Shown here: one piece after another, positions 7,998 through 17,969 of the stretch
Layout: every line of letters begins with the position of its first letter
Numbering within the stretch: position 1 is the stretch's first letter
From: Streptomyces resistomycificus
Lineage (GTDB): Bacteria; Actinomycetota; Actinomycetes; Streptomycetales; Streptomycetaceae
Direction of reading: 5' to 3'
Assembly: GCF_001514265.1 (NCBI RefSeq)
Contig: NZ_KQ949002.1
Location: 1-64,000, forward strand
Length of the DNA: 64,000 bases
Position numbers and translations under genes: made by a program
Notes under the pieces: generated by a model
Database searches by the model: none
Told to the model about the DNA's origin: nothing
What the model saw: only the letters and a program-made list of their open reading frames with translations

Positions 7998-8384
7998 CGC
8001 GCCCCTCCACTTCCCGTCCGCGGCCTGTGCCGCGCCCCACCCGATAAGGAAACCGCAATGCGCATATGCCCGAGCCTACGCCCTACCTTTACGCAGCGAA
8101 CACGCCTTTTCACAAAGAGGTACGCAACCGGCCAGGACAGACAGGCACGCCAGGGGGCGCGCGCCATCGAACGCGCCCCCGTTACCCATGGACGCATCCG
8201 GTCGGCGGGACGCCCGGGGCATCCACGCCGACCTGCGAGAACGGCTGAATTCGAACGCCGTACGAAGGTATACCGGTTGAGCGCTCACCGAAGGCAACTA
8301 CCGGGAGGGCGTGCGCCACTTCACATCCGGCGCACCGGAAGTCGTCCGGAACGAGGGCTGCTTCACCGGCGATCGGGCGGAGAA
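7998..8384. other. 387-bp gap without a recognised gene
   Basis: Lies between the GntR gene's stop and the SPOR gene's start, both on the minus strand. Short frames exist on both strands but lack ribosome sites and recognisable products. It presumably carries the SPOR gene promoter. Confidence 0.5.
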
Positions 8385-9137
8385 CTACTTCACCGGCAGG
8401 TGGTAGGCGACCTGGTACCGGTCGGCCGGGATCACCACGTCGGCCGTCTCCACGGGGCGGCCGGAGGCGTAGTAGGTGCGCTGGACGACGAGGACGACAT
8501 GGCCGGGTACGCCACCGAGGGCGTGGAGCTCCTCGGCGAGGCCGGGGCGGGCGCCGACCTCCTCGGTGACGTTGTCGACCACCACGTCGATGGCGGCCAT
8601 CCGCTCGACGACGCCCATGCCGCCGAGCGGGCCCTCCTCGGGCAGCATCACGGGCGTACGGCCGGTGAGGGCGAGGGGCTCCCACGAGGTGGAGAGCATC
8701 ATCGCCTCACCGGCGTCCCGGAAGACGTACTTGGTGCACATCACCCGGTCACCGGGCCTGATGGCGAGCCGCTCGGCGACGGCGACGCTCGCCTCGGCCT
8801 GCGCGCTGCTGGACTCCCAGGTGCCGCGCGTCTCGCCGTCGGCCTGCTCCTGCCGGAAGGGCGTCGCCCCGCCGGCCGGGCGGTAGCCGGAGCGGGCGAT
8901 GCGCCGGGGCACGGGCCGCTCGCGCACGTAGGTGCCGGACCCGGAGCGGCCCTCGACCAGCCCTTCGGCCATCAGCACCTTGCGCGCCTCGAGCGCGACG
9001 GTGTCCGAGACGCCGTACTCCTCGCGGATTCTGGCCTGGGACGGCAGACGGGTGTGCGGCGGCAGCGAACCATTGACGATCTTCTTGCGGAGATCACCCG
9101 CGACACGCAGGTACGCCGGCTGCTCACCGAATGTCAC
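8385..9137 (-). CDS. GntR-family (HutC/UTRA type) transcriptional regulator
   Basis: 250 residues, from a GTG with GGGAGC upstream. Residues 8-75 form a GntR winged helix (YLRVAGDLRKKIVNGSLPPHTRLPSQARIREEYGVSDTVALEARKVL..GLVEGRSGSGTYV). The remainder is a UTRA ligand-binding domain (MCTKYVFRDAGEAMMLSTSWEP, NVTEEVGARPGLAEELHAL, VVLVVQRTYYASGRPVETADVVIPADRYQVAYHL). UTRA regulators sense small molecules such as sugars or amino-acid derivatives and are usually repressors. No obvious metabolic partner gene adjoins it, so the effector is unknown. Confidence 0.93.
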   Translation of the reverse strand: MTFGEQPAYLRVAGDLRKKIVNGSLPPHTRLPSQARIREEYGVSDTVALEARKVLMAEGLVEGRSGSGTYVRERPVPRRIARSGYRPAGGATPFRQEQADGETRGTWESSSAQAEASVAVAERLAIRPGDRVMCTKYVFRDAGEAMMLSTSWEPLALTGRTPVMLPEEGPLGGMGVVERMAAIDVVVDNVTEEVGARPGLAEELHALGGVPGHVVLVVQRTYYASGRPVETADVVIPADRYQVAYHLPVK

Positions 9138-9153
9138 TGGCCGCTCCCATCAG

Positions 9154-9167
9154 GTTGTACAGACAGC
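9154..9167. promoter_or_regulatory. Possible operator of the GntR regulator
   Basis: gttgtacagacagc lies just upstream of the GntR gene's ribosome site and contains the dyad TGT-ACAG-ACA. HutC-type regulators bind similar short TGT/ACA dyads. Autoregulation is inferred from position only. Confidence 0.25.
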
Positions 9168-9284
9168 AACAGCGTGGCAACCGTGGGTTCTACCGTGCAA
9201 GCAAAGGCCAGAGAATCACTCGATGTGATGACATGTTCCCGCGCAGGGCTTTACGCAGGCACTTTCTCCCCGCTATAGCCGCCG

Positions 9285-10499
9285 TCACACCTCCAGGTCG
9301 GCACCCGATCCGCCGAGGTCCCCGCCGGTGCCGCCCTCCAGGTCCGCCGGCGGGGTGGTGGCCAGCCCCAGAGCCTTGCGTGCGGTGACCGACAGGCCCT
9401 TGTCCTCCTTCTCCAGGGCCTCGCCATAGTGCAGGTAGAAGGCGTCCACGTCAGCGGCGTCGGCGGCCTTCTGCCACAGCTCCTGCAGTGCCTCCGTCTC
9501 CTTGGCGACGGCCTCGACCGGCTTCTGGGCGTCGGCTGGCCAGGAGTAGCCGCGCAGCATGCCGGTCTCCTCGGCGAGCCCGCTCACCATGCGCCCGGCC
9601 CACTCCTTGTTTGCCTCGAGATCGTCCTCGGGGAGGACCTCGGGCACCGACTCCATGGCCGCCTGCTGGGCGTTGACCGCCTTCAGGTAGACGACCTGGT
9701 CCGCGTCGAGCGTCGTCCCGTCGTTGCGCAGCGAACCGCCCTCCATGGCGGCGTCCGAGTCGGCGTTGCCGAAGGCGCAGGTGATCTCGTGGTCGCCGTA
9801 GCCCCAGCTCTCCTCGGACGGCACGACGTAGTACACGTCGACGTCCTCCGGTACGGCCCACAGGTCCATGGCGTAGGCGGAGCGGAGCTCGTAGCACCTC
9901 TCCTCGGCGGTGTCGGTGACCTCGGCGTCACCGGGGAAGCCGCCGCTCGGCAGCTTGACGACCGCGAAGACCTCGCCGTCGTGCGCACCGGCGCAGGGCA
10001 CCTCGTCGAGGTCGTACGTCGAACCCTCCAGGCCGGTCGGGGAGTCGAAGCACTCCCCCTTGGCCGGTGAGCTGCTGCTCGCCGCGTCCTTGAAGCCGTC
10101 CCAGAACTCCGACGCGCCGTTGGTGGCGAGCACCACCACCCACAGGGCGAGCCCCAGGGAGGACAGCACGGAACCGGCGATGGCCATGCCCCGCCCGCGC
10201 TCGCCCTTCTTCTTGATCTGCACCAGCGCGATCACCCCGAGGACCAGCCCCACGACCGGCAGGCAGCACAGGATGCCCAGGACGAGGGAGGCGATGGCGA
10301 GCCCGTTGACGGGCGCCGGCTGGTTGTACGGGCTGTAGCCCTGTCCCCAGGTCTGGTAGGGCGGCGGCGCGTAGGGTCCGCCGTAGGCAGGGCCGTACGG
10401 GCCCTGCGGGGTGGGCGGAGGCGGCGGGTACTGGCCCTGCGGGTACGGCCCTTGGGGTTCCTGAGGCTGGTAGGGCCCAGGGGGCGGAGGTATGGACAC
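9285..10499 (-). CDS. DUF4190 / septum-formation-family membrane protein
   Basis: 404 residues, from a GTG with AGGAAG 10 nt upstream. The N-terminus (about 1-80) is a Pro/Tyr/Gln/Gly-rich disordered tail (PPPPGPYQPQEPQGPYPQG...). Two membrane segments follow, VNGLAIASLVLGILCC... and MAIAGSVLSSLGLALWVVVL, as in DUF4190 proteins. An extracytoplasmic part contains GECFDSPTG...VPCAGAHDGEVF, the Cys-containing pattern of the septum-formation (PF13845-like) family. Family function is not firmly established; such proteins are widespread in Actinobacteria and are thought to be cell-envelope proteins. A longer open frame upstream lacks coding character. Confidence 0.85.
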   Translation of the reverse strand: MSIPPPPGPYQPQEPQGPYPQGQYPPPPPTPQGPYGPAYGGPYAPPPYQTWGQGYSPYNQPAPVNGLAIASLVLGILCCLPVVGLVLGVIALVQIKKKGERGRGMAIAGSVLSSLGLALWVVVLATNGASEFWDGFKDAASSSSPAKGECFDSPTGLEGSTYDLDEVPCAGAHDGEVFAVVKLPSGGFPGDAEVTDTAEERCYELRSAYAMDLWAVPEDVDVYYVVPSEESWGYGDHEITCAFGNADSDAAMEGGSLRNDGTTLDADQVVYLKAVNAQQAAMESVPEVLPEDDLEANKEWAGRMVSGLAEETGMLRGYSWPADAQKPVEAVAKETEALQELWQKAADAADVDAFYLHYGEALEKEDKGLSVTARKALGLATTPPADLEGGTGGDLGGSGADLEV

Positions 10500-10956
10500 G
10501 GTTACCGTGCTTCCTGGTTCGGGCGGCGGGGCCGGGACGAAGACCGCGATGATGACGATGACCGTACAGAACTGACGTACGACAGGGCGCATGTTAAACG
10601 CGGTGCGGGCGGGGGTGTAACGCCGGTCACGAAGGCGACGATCCGGGCGGCGAACGGACTGACCGCGAGGTGGGCGAGGGCCGGTGCGGACGGCAGGTCG
10701 CCGCCGTCCTTCGGGTCGCCGACCGGGCGTATGGCCGCTGCCGGATTTTCTGGTGGACGGGGGCTCGGAGGCGGTGCGGCAGGGGTCGGCCCGGGCACTT
10801 GGCGTGCCGGCCGGACCAAGCGGCCTCGGGGACCGGGGAGTTGCCGGCCGCGCCGGCGGGCGTCCCGGGTGGGCGGTCGGCCGTGGGACTCTGGACCACC
10901 GGTGGCGTGAAGGGGCTTGGCGCGGGCGCCTGTTGACCGATTCGGAAGGCTTGGCC
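10500..10956. other. 457-bp gap without a recognised gene
   Basis: Upstream of the DUF4190 gene and downstream of the SNF2 gene, both on the minus strand. A minus-strand frame extends the DUF4190 protein upstream from ATG 10592 (MRPVVRQFCTVIVIIAVFV..) but runs through the ribosome site used by the GTG and is probably leader sequence. Nothing else was recognised. Confidence 0.5.
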
Positions 10957-13167
10957 TCAGGTGCGCTCGGCCAGTCTGTGCTGCTCCTCCTCCACGATGC
11001 GGCGGGCCAGGCCGTCGTCCGACACGTCGACCGCGTCCGGGGTCGCGTCCGCGCTGTCGCTCCGCCGGGCGTACGCGTCGAAGAGGCGCTTCTTGCTCTC
11101 CAGGATGTGCAGCAGACGGTCGTCCACGCTGTCCGTGGCCAGCAGGCGGTGCACCTGGACCGGACGGACCTGGCCCATGCGGTGGGCGCGGGCCACGGCT
11201 TGATGTTCCAGGGTCGGCTTGACCTGCGGTTCGCACAGGACGACCACGGAGGCGGCCTGCAGGTTGAGGCCGACCCCGCCGGCCTCGATCTGGCACAGCA
11301 GCACCGCGTGCCCGTCGGCCGCGGTGAAGTCGTCGACCAGGCGCTGGCGGCGGGCGGCCGGGACGCCCCCTGATATCGGCCCGAACACACCGGCGCCCAG
11401 GGTGTCCCCCACCTTTTCCAGGACGTCGCGGAAGTACGAGAACACGACCACCTTCAGGCCGTTCTCCGTGGCCTCGGCGACGAGTTCGCGCAGCCGCTGG
11501 AGCTTGGCGGACTTCTCGGGGTCGGCGTACGCGGCCCGGCGCATCGCCATGAAGTTCCCCGCGGCGACCGCCGCCCGGTACGCGTCCTGGTCGGCGACGC
11601 TGAACTCCTCCCACTCGTCGACCTGCAGCAGTGCGGGCAGTTCGGTGAGGACGTCCTGCTGGTTGCGGCGCAGGTACGCGGGCGCCACCGCCTTGCGGAA
11701 GGTGTGGGGGCCGGCGACCGCGTCGCTGTCGCGGATCACGGGGACCAGGTCGGGCTGGAGGTAGCGGACCAGGGTGCGGAACTCCTCGACGCGGTTCTCC
11801 ATCGGGGTGCCCGTGAGGAACAGGACGCGGTCGCAGTGGGCCGTCCACGACGCGACCGACCTGGCGCGGCGGGTGTCGGGGTTCTTGACGTAGTGGGCCT
11901 CGTCGACGACGAGCAGGCCCGGCTCGACGCCGTCCGGCCGGGGCAGGGTGTGCAGCACGTCGAAGGTGGTGACGGCGACCCCGCCGCGCTCGCGCCACTC
12001 GGCGTAGGCGTCGGTCCGGTCCGGTCCGTGGACCGGCAGGGCTCTGAGGGTGCTGCGCGAACGGACCTCGCGGGTCCAGTTGATCAGCACGCTGGCCGGG
12101 CACACGACCAGGAAGTGGCTGTGCCCCTCGGCCGCGAGGTGGGCGAGGGCGGCGACTGCCTGGACCGTCTTGCCGAGCCCCATCTCGTCACCCAGCACGA
12201 CCCGTCGCTGGACGAGCGCGAAGCGGGCGCCGAAGGACTGGTAGCCGCGCAGCGAGACCCGGCGGTGGGTGTCGTCGAGCGGCTGGGCGTGCACCCGCTC
12301 GGCCAGCTCCGACGGCACGAACCCCTCGGCGGCCGCCACGTCCGTGCGGTGCGCGGAGACCTCGGCGAGCTGGCTGTAGTACTCCGCGGAGCGCAGCTCG
12401 AAGTCGACCCAGGCCTCGATCTCGGAGGCCGGTTCGCGCAGCAGGTCGGCCGAGGCCTGCGCCAGCCGCAGCCGTACGTCCGTCTCCGCCGCCTCGGCGG
12501 TGAGCTCGCGCAGCTCCACGATCGCCGCGAGCGCGGCTTCCCGGCGGCGCCGGCCGGTGAGGGCCAGGCGCACCCGCCCGGTCGCCGGAAGGGCCGCGGG
12601 CAGCAGCTCGCCGAGCCGGCCGTGCAGCCGCTCGGCGGCGTCGAGAGCGCGCCGCAGCTCGGGGCCTGCCTCGACCAGCCGGTACAGCGCGAGGACCAGC
12701 GCGGCCGTGCGGGGCTCGGGGCGGTCCACGTCGATCCGCACCGAGACGGTCTCCTCGACCGCCCGCGCGATCTGCCGTGCCGCGGCGAGCGCCTGGTCCG
12801 CGGTCTGGGCGCCGACGCCGGGAATCTGCCGCAGGTCGAACCGGCCCGCCTCGTACACCGCGCGCACCGAGCCGAGTCCCGCCGCCTCGATGGCCGTCAG
12901 CCGCAACCGCCCCTCGGTGACGTCCTTCAGTCGCGCGACCGGGATGGAGTCGAGCTCCTTGGCCACGAGTTCGTCCCTGAGGGGCTTCAGGGACGAGCGG
13001 ACCGCGTCGAGAGCGCGGGTGTGGTCGGCACGCAGGGTGCAGGCGGCGTCGTACAGCCGCGCGCCCTGAGCGTGCAGTTCCCGGGCACGGCGGCCCACGG
13101 GCGCGGGGACGCCGTACGGCCTCCCCTCCCGGATCCTCGCGGACCCGGCCTCCTCGACCTCGGCCAT
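10957..13167 (-). CDS. SNF2-family DEAD/DEAH helicase with helix-hairpin-helix
   Basis: 736 residues, from ATG 13167 with GAGGGG upstream. The N-terminal third is helical and includes a helix-hairpin-helix-like LRQIPGVGAQTADQALAAARQIAR. The SNF2 ATPase follows: motif I LGDEMGLGKTVQ, motif II VVDEAHYVKN, motif III LTGTPMENR, motif V AGGVGLNLQAAS, motif VI QAVARAHRMGQVRPVQVHRLL. SNF2 proteins translocate on double-stranded DNA and remodel protein-DNA complexes; the bacterial RapA branch frees stalled RNA polymerase. The HhH suggests DNA-structure binding. Its exact role is unknown, and no methylase or nuclease partner lies beside it that would indicate a defence system. Confidence 0.9.
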   Translation of the reverse strand: MAEVEEAGSARIREGRPYGVPAPVGRRARELHAQGARLYDAACTLRADHTRALDAVRSSLKPLRDELVAKELDSIPVARLKDVTEGRLRLTAIEAAGLGSVRAVYEAGRFDLRQIPGVGAQTADQALAAARQIARAVEETVSVRIDVDRPEPRTAALVLALYRLVEAGPELRRALDAAERLHGRLGELLPAALPATGRVRLALTGRRRREAALAAIVELRELTAEAAETDVRLRLAQASADLLREPASEIEAWVDFELRSAEYYSQLAEVSAHRTDVAAAEGFVPSELAERVHAQPLDDTHRRVSLRGYQSFGARFALVQRRVVLGDEMGLGKTVQAVAALAHLAAEGHSHFLVVCPASVLINWTREVRSRSTLRALPVHGPDRTDAYAEWRERGGVAVTTFDVLHTLPRPDGVEPGLLVVDEAHYVKNPDTRRARSVASWTAHCDRVLFLTGTPMENRVEEFRTLVRYLQPDLVPVIRDSDAVAGPHTFRKAVAPAYLRRNQQDVLTELPALLQVDEWEEFSVADQDAYRAAVAAGNFMAMRRAAYADPEKSAKLQRLRELVAEATENGLKVVVFSYFRDVLEKVGDTLGAGVFGPISGGVPAARRQRLVDDFTAADGHAVLLCQIEAGGVGLNLQAASVVVLCEPQVKPTLEHQAVARAHRMGQVRPVQVHRLLATDSVDDRLLHILESKKRLFDAYARRSDSADATPDAVDVSDDGLARRIVEEEQHRLAERT

Positions 13168-13317
13168 GGCGCCCCTCGCGTGCCGTCCTCCCCGACACCG
13201 GCCATGGTCGCACCCGGCACTGACAACGCGCCCGGCCCCGCACAGGCGGTGCGGGACGCCGGTCTCGCCGTGGGCGATCTCGTGGCCCGGGCCCCGCCGC
13301 ATCGCTACGGTTGGGCC

Positions 13318-13737
13318 GTGACCGCACTGCCCGACTGGATGCGCCCGCCGCGCGCGGAAGGCTGGTTCGCGGAGGACCTGGACCGCCTCCCCGAGGCACC
13401 CCGCCACACCGAGCTGATCGACGGAGCCCTCGTCTTCATGCTGTCGCCCCAGCGGTGGTGGCACGGCAACCTCGTCACCATGCTCGCCGTTGCCGTCTCA
13501 CCCGAGTCCGCGCACCGGGATCGCACGGTCAAGCTCCGCAAGTACGCAGAAGCAGGCATCCCCCACTACTGGTGCGTCGAGGACGAGAACGGCGCCCCCG
13601 TCGTCCACGTCTACGAACTCGACGAACCGACCGGCGTCTACGCGCCCGCGGGCATCTTCCGGGGCAGTCTGAAGCGCCCCGTCCCCTTCGAGATCACCCT
13701 GGACCTCGACAAGCTCACCCCGCCCAGGCCCGCCTAG
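13318..13737 (+). CDS. Uma2-family (DUF820) protein with internal in-frame deletion
   Basis: 139 residues, from a GTG. The N-terminus (MTALPDWMRPPRAEGWFAED...HTELIDGALVFM) and C-terminus (SPESAHRDRTVKLRKYAEAGIPHYWCVED...DLDKL) are those of a Uma2 protein, a PD-(D/E)xK nuclease-fold family very expanded in Streptomyces and usually about 190 residues. Here GNLVTMLAVAV runs directly into SPESAHRD: the roughly 50 residues between, which normally carry the PEPD and VVEV strands with the acidic catalytic residues, are missing, without a frameshift. It is therefore probably catalytically dead or a decaying gene. It is divergent from the SNF2 gene. Confidence 0.8.
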   Translation: MTALPDWMRPPRAEGWFAEDLDRLPEAPRHTELIDGALVFMLSPQRWWHGNLVTMLAVAVSPESAHRDRTVKLRKYAEAGIPHYWCVEDENGAPVVHVYELDEPTGVYAPAGIFRGSLKRPVPFEITLDLDKLTPPRPA

Positions 13738-13771
13738 AAGCGGGCGCCGAGGCAGCGCGGGAACACGAACA

Positions 13772-13807
13772 AAAGGGGGGCGGGCTCCGTGGAGTCCGCC
13801 CCCTTTC
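13772..13807. terminator. Bidirectional terminator
   Basis: An inverted repeat of about 16 bp with one mismatch (aaaggggggcgggctc / gagtccgccccctttc), placed between the convergent Uma2 and ychF genes. Confidence 0.75.
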
Positions 13808-13822
13808 GGTCTGCTCGAACAG

Positions 13823-14911
<1,089 letters not shown>

Positions 14912-15133
14912 GGTGCGACTTCCCGGAGTGAGAGGGCTGGCGTGAGGGGACCGGAGGCGGGTCCCTGTCGGCGAGCCCTGGGTTCTGCCGTGACGACAGG
15001 GCCCAGGGGGCCGATCCACCAGTCTACGGCGTGCCCGCCCCCGTCCCGGCGACGTATCGAACGCTTGGCCAAGGTCCGGCCGACGGCGTGTCTGAGGGGC
15101 GATTCGACACATAAACCGACCTAAGTTTGTCCG
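14912..15133. promoter_or_regulatory. Divergent promoter region between ychF and the DUF6542 gene
   Basis: 222 bp between two divergent starts; it must hold both promoters. The last 25 bases before the DUF6542 GTG are AT-richer (acataaaccgacctaag), a plausible -10 region for that gene. No clear consensus pair was found. Confidence 0.4.
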
Positions 15134-15718
15134 GTGGAGCAACACAGGACTCGACCCCCGCAGTACGGAACGCGACGCGGTGCGCCGCCGCCCCTGCCGC
15201 CGCAGGCGGCGCGGGGCGCGAAGTCGGGCAGAGCCGGTTCGGCGCCGGCACGGGACGGTGTGCCGCCCCGGCGTCCGGCATCGGCACGCCCGGCCGGGCC
15301 GCCGATCGTCCAGGCCGTGCGGCGGCTGCCCAATCCCCGGCTGACCGGGCTCGGCGGCGGGCTGTTCTGCGGGGCACTGATGTTCGCCCTCGGCTTCCTC
15401 GACCAGCTGCTGTTCGGGGCGTCGCTCACGGTGTACGGCGTGCTGTTCCTGCCGGTGTGCGCGGTGACCGCCCTCTGGATCCGCCGGGGGGATCTGGTGA
15501 CCGCGCCGATCGTGGTGCCGATCGCCTTCGCGGTGGGGCTGCTGCCCGTGGCCGAGAGCGGGAACGGGGTCGGGGGCCGGCTGATGGGCCTGTTCACGGC
15601 GCTCGCCACACAGGCCGGGTGGCTGTACGGGGGAACGCTCGTGGCCGGTCTGATCTCGACGGTGCGGAAGATCCGCCTGATGAGCCGCCGGGCCGGCACA
15701 CAGCGTCCTCCCGCCTGA
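15134..15718 (+). CDS. DUF6542 membrane protein
   Basis: 194 residues, from a GTG. The N-terminal 60 residues are Pro/Arg/Ala-rich and probably disordered. Then come about four hydrophobic segments (LTGLGGGLFCGALMFALGFL, LTVYGVLFLPVCAVTALWI, TAPIVVPIAFAVGLLPV, and a final one around WLYGGTLVAGLIS), ending in a basic tail. I recognise the conserved actinobacterial DUF6542 family, often found next to ychF in Streptomyces; its function is unknown. It is divergent from ychF. Confidence 0.82.
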   Translation: MEQHRTRPPQYGTRRGAPPPLPPQAARGAKSGRAGSAPARDGVPPRRPASARPAGPPIVQAVRRLPNPRLTGLGGGLFCGALMFALGFLDQLLFGASLTVYGVLFLPVCAVTALWIRRGDLVTAPIVVPIAFAVGLLPVAESGNGVGGRLMGLFTALATQAGWLYGGTLVAGLISTVRKIRLMSRRAGTQRPPA

Positions 15719-15958
15719 CCGCCCTGCCATGGGCCGTCCGGCGGGTCGTCCCGCGGACGCGGGATCCGGTGCGCAGGCCGACGGCGGTGTCTTCGGTTGC
15801 CGACTCCCCGCTCCCGGCCGTGCTCGACCGGGAGGCCCGTCGCGTCGACGGGCCCTGCTCCGCCCTGCGGCCCGACCCACCAGACCGTGCCCGACCGCGT
15901 CGACGAAGCGCCCGCCGACGCCCACCGACGCCCTGCGGCCCGATGCGCCGGACCGGAG

Positions 15959-16705
15959 CTAGTGCCCCTGAGCCGCGTGCATCGCCGCCCCCACGATCCC
16001 CGCGTTGTTCTGCAGCTGGGCCGGGACGATCTCCGCCTTGATGCCCTCGATGTGGGGCAGGAACTTCTGCGCCTTGCGGCTGACGCCGCCGCCGATGATG
16101 AACAGCTCCGGCGAGAACAGCATCTCGACGTGGGCGAGGTACTTCTGGACGCGGTGGGCCCAGTGCTCCCAGGTGAGGTCACCGTCCTCCCTGGCCTTGC
16201 TGGACGCGCGCTTCTCCGCGTCGTGCCCGTGCAGTTCCAGGTGGCCCAGCTCGGTGTTGGGGACGAGGACGCCGTCGACGAAGAGGGCGCTTCCGATGCC
16301 GGTGCCGAAGGTGAGCAGGACGACCGTGCCCTTGCGGCCCTGGCCGGCGCCGAAGTTCATCTCGGCGACGCCCGCCGCGTCCGCGTCGTTGACCACCGTG
16401 ACCGGGAGGCCGCCCAGGCGGTCGCCGAACAGGGTGCGCGCGTTGGTGTCGATCCAGCTCTTGTCCACGTTGGCCGCCGTACGGATCGTCGATCCGCCGG
16501 TGACCACGCCCGGGAAGGTCAGCCCGACCGGGCCGCTCCAGCCGTAGTGCTCGACGACCTCCCTGACGCCGTCCGCCACCCGGTCGGGTGTTGCCGGGTG
16601 CGGAGTGAGCACTTTGAAGCGCTCCTCCGCGAGATCGCCCTTGTCCAGGTCCACAGGGGCGCCCTTGATCCCGGATCCACCGATGTCCACACCGAAGATC
16701 TGCAT
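15959..16705 (-). CDS. ppgK: Polyphosphate glucokinase
   Basis: 248 residues, ATG start. ROK/ASKHA fold: phosphate-1 loop FGVDIGGSGIKGAPVDL, GLTFPGVVTGG, DADAAGVAEMNFGAG, phosphate-2 LLTFGTGIGSALFVDG, ELGHLELHG, and the C-terminal IIGGGVSRKAQKFLPHI. Reaction: phosphorylation of glucose to glucose 6-phosphate using inorganic polyphosphate or ATP. This is the usual actinobacterial enzyme at this locus, next to ispH. It is cytoplasmic and 29 nt upstream of ispH's stop on the same strand side; no shared operon is certain. Confidence 0.95.
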   Translation of the reverse strand: MQIFGVDIGGSGIKGAPVDLDKGDLAEERFKVLTPHPATPDRVADGVREVVEHYGWSGPVGLTFPGVVTGGSTIRTAANVDKSWIDTNARTLFGDRLGGLPVTVVNDADAAGVAEMNFGAGQGRKGTVVLLTFGTGIGSALFVDGVLVPNTELGHLELHGHDAEKRASSKAREDGDLTWEHWAHRVQKYLAHVEMLFSPELFIIGGGVSRKAQKFLPHIEGIKAEIVPAQLQNNAGIVGAAMHAAQGH

Positions 16706-16734
16706 GGCTCTACGTTACGACGGACGACTGACAG

Positions 16735-17745
16735 TCACTCCTCCGAGGTACCCGTACGTTCCGCGATCAGCGCCGCCGCCTCGTCGCGCAGGTCGCGGCG
16801 GAGCTCCTTCGGCAGGGAGAAGATGATGGACTCCTCGGCGGCCTTGACCAGCTCGACGTCCTCGAAGCCGCGCTGCGACAGCCACTCCAGGACCTGCTCG
16901 ACCAGGATCTCCGGCACGGACGCGCCGGAGGTGACGCCGACCGTGGACACTCCCTCGAGCCAGGACTCCTCGATCTCGTCGGCGAAGTCCACGAGGTAGG
17001 CCTCGCGCGAGCCCGCGAGCTTGGCGACCTCGACGAGCCGCTTGGAGTTGGAGGAGTTGCGGGAGCCGACCACGATGACCAGCTCGGCCTCGGCGCCCAT
17101 CTGCTTCACGGCCAGCTGACGGTTCTGCGTGGCGTAGCAGATGTCGTCGCTCGGCGGGGAGATGAGCTGCGGGAACTTCTCCTTGAGGGCGTCGACGGTC
17201 TCCATGGTCTCGTCGACGGAGAGGGTGGTCTGGGAGAGCCAGACGACCTTCGACTCGTCACGGACCTCGACCTTGGCGACGTCGGAGGGGCCGTCGACCA
17301 GCTGGATGTGCTCGGGGGCCTCGCCGGAGGTGCCGATGACCTCCTCGTGGCCCTCGTGCCCGATCAGCAGGATGTCGTAGTCCTCGCTCGCGAAGCGGAC
17401 GGCTTCCTTGTGGACCTTGGTGACCAGCGGGCAGGTCGCGTCGATGGTGGCGAGCCGGCCCTGCCGGGCCTCCTCGTGGACGGCGGGCGCGACCCCGTGC
17501 GCCGAGAACATCACGATGTTGCCCGGGGGCACCTCCTCCGTGCGTTCGACGAAGATGGCGCCCTTCTTCTCCAGCGTCTGGACGACGTACTTGTTGTGGA
17601 CGATCTCGTGCCGGACGTACACCGGAGCGCCGTACTGCTCCAGGGCTTTCTCGACGGCGATCACGGCGCGGTCCACTCCCGCGCAGTAGCCACGGGGGGC
17701 GGCGAGCAGGACACGGCGGCCAGGCGAAGCAGTCATGCACCCCAT
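16735..17745 (-). CDS. ispH: 4-hydroxy-3-methylbut-2-enyl diphosphate reductase
   Basis: 336 residues (a second in-frame ATG at 17736 is equally possible and has GGGG before it). Last step of the MEP isoprenoid pathway: HMBPP is reduced to IPP and DMAPP. The three Cys ligands of the Fe-S cluster are visible in GYCAGVDRA, DATCPLVTKVH and DICYATQNRQ, together with SAHGVAP, GHEGHEEVIGT and the catalytic TxxE region around VWLSQTTLSVDET. Length and motifs are standard. It is divergent from xseA, with a 224-nt intergenic region carrying both promoters. Confidence 0.97.
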   Translation of the reverse strand: MGCMTASPGRRVLLAAPRGYCAGVDRAVIAVEKALEQYGAPVYVRHEIVHNKYVVQTLEKKGAIFVERTEEVPPGNIVMFSAHGVAPAVHEEARQGRLATIDATCPLVTKVHKEAVRFASEDYDILLIGHEGHEEVIGTSGEAPEHIQLVDGPSDVAKVEVRDESKVVWLSQTTLSVDETMETVDALKEKFPQLISPPSDDICYATQNRQLAVKQMGAEAELVIVVGSRNSSNSKRLVEVAKLAGSREAYLVDFADEIEESWLEGVSTVGVTSGASVPEILVEQVLEWLSQRGFEDVELVKAAEESIIFSLPKELRRDLRDEAAALIAERTGTSEE

Positions 17746-17969
17746 CGTAAGGCCGCGTTCGGCACGTCCGAGATCTCCTGTGTGACGGGTTGGTGGGGAG
17801 ACGGACGAGGCGCGGGAGGGACAGGGGCGGGAGGACTACGGCAGGGGCGGGACGACCACCGGGGGGACGGGCGCGCAAAAGCGGCGCCGGAAGGCCGCGC
17901 GGTGGCCGACCGCGGCGGGTGGCCACGCGGCGGCGGTCTGTTGTCGTACCCGGCCGTTACCCTCGCCGC

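Noticed and set aside
8200..8280. Fragment resembling the start of a GntR domain on the plus strand
   Set aside because: Only about 20 residues match loosely and there is no start site; treated as chance.
15719..15958. Several frames in the gap between the DUF6542 and ppgK genes
   Set aside because: All lack starts with ribosome sites and resemble GC-rich noise.
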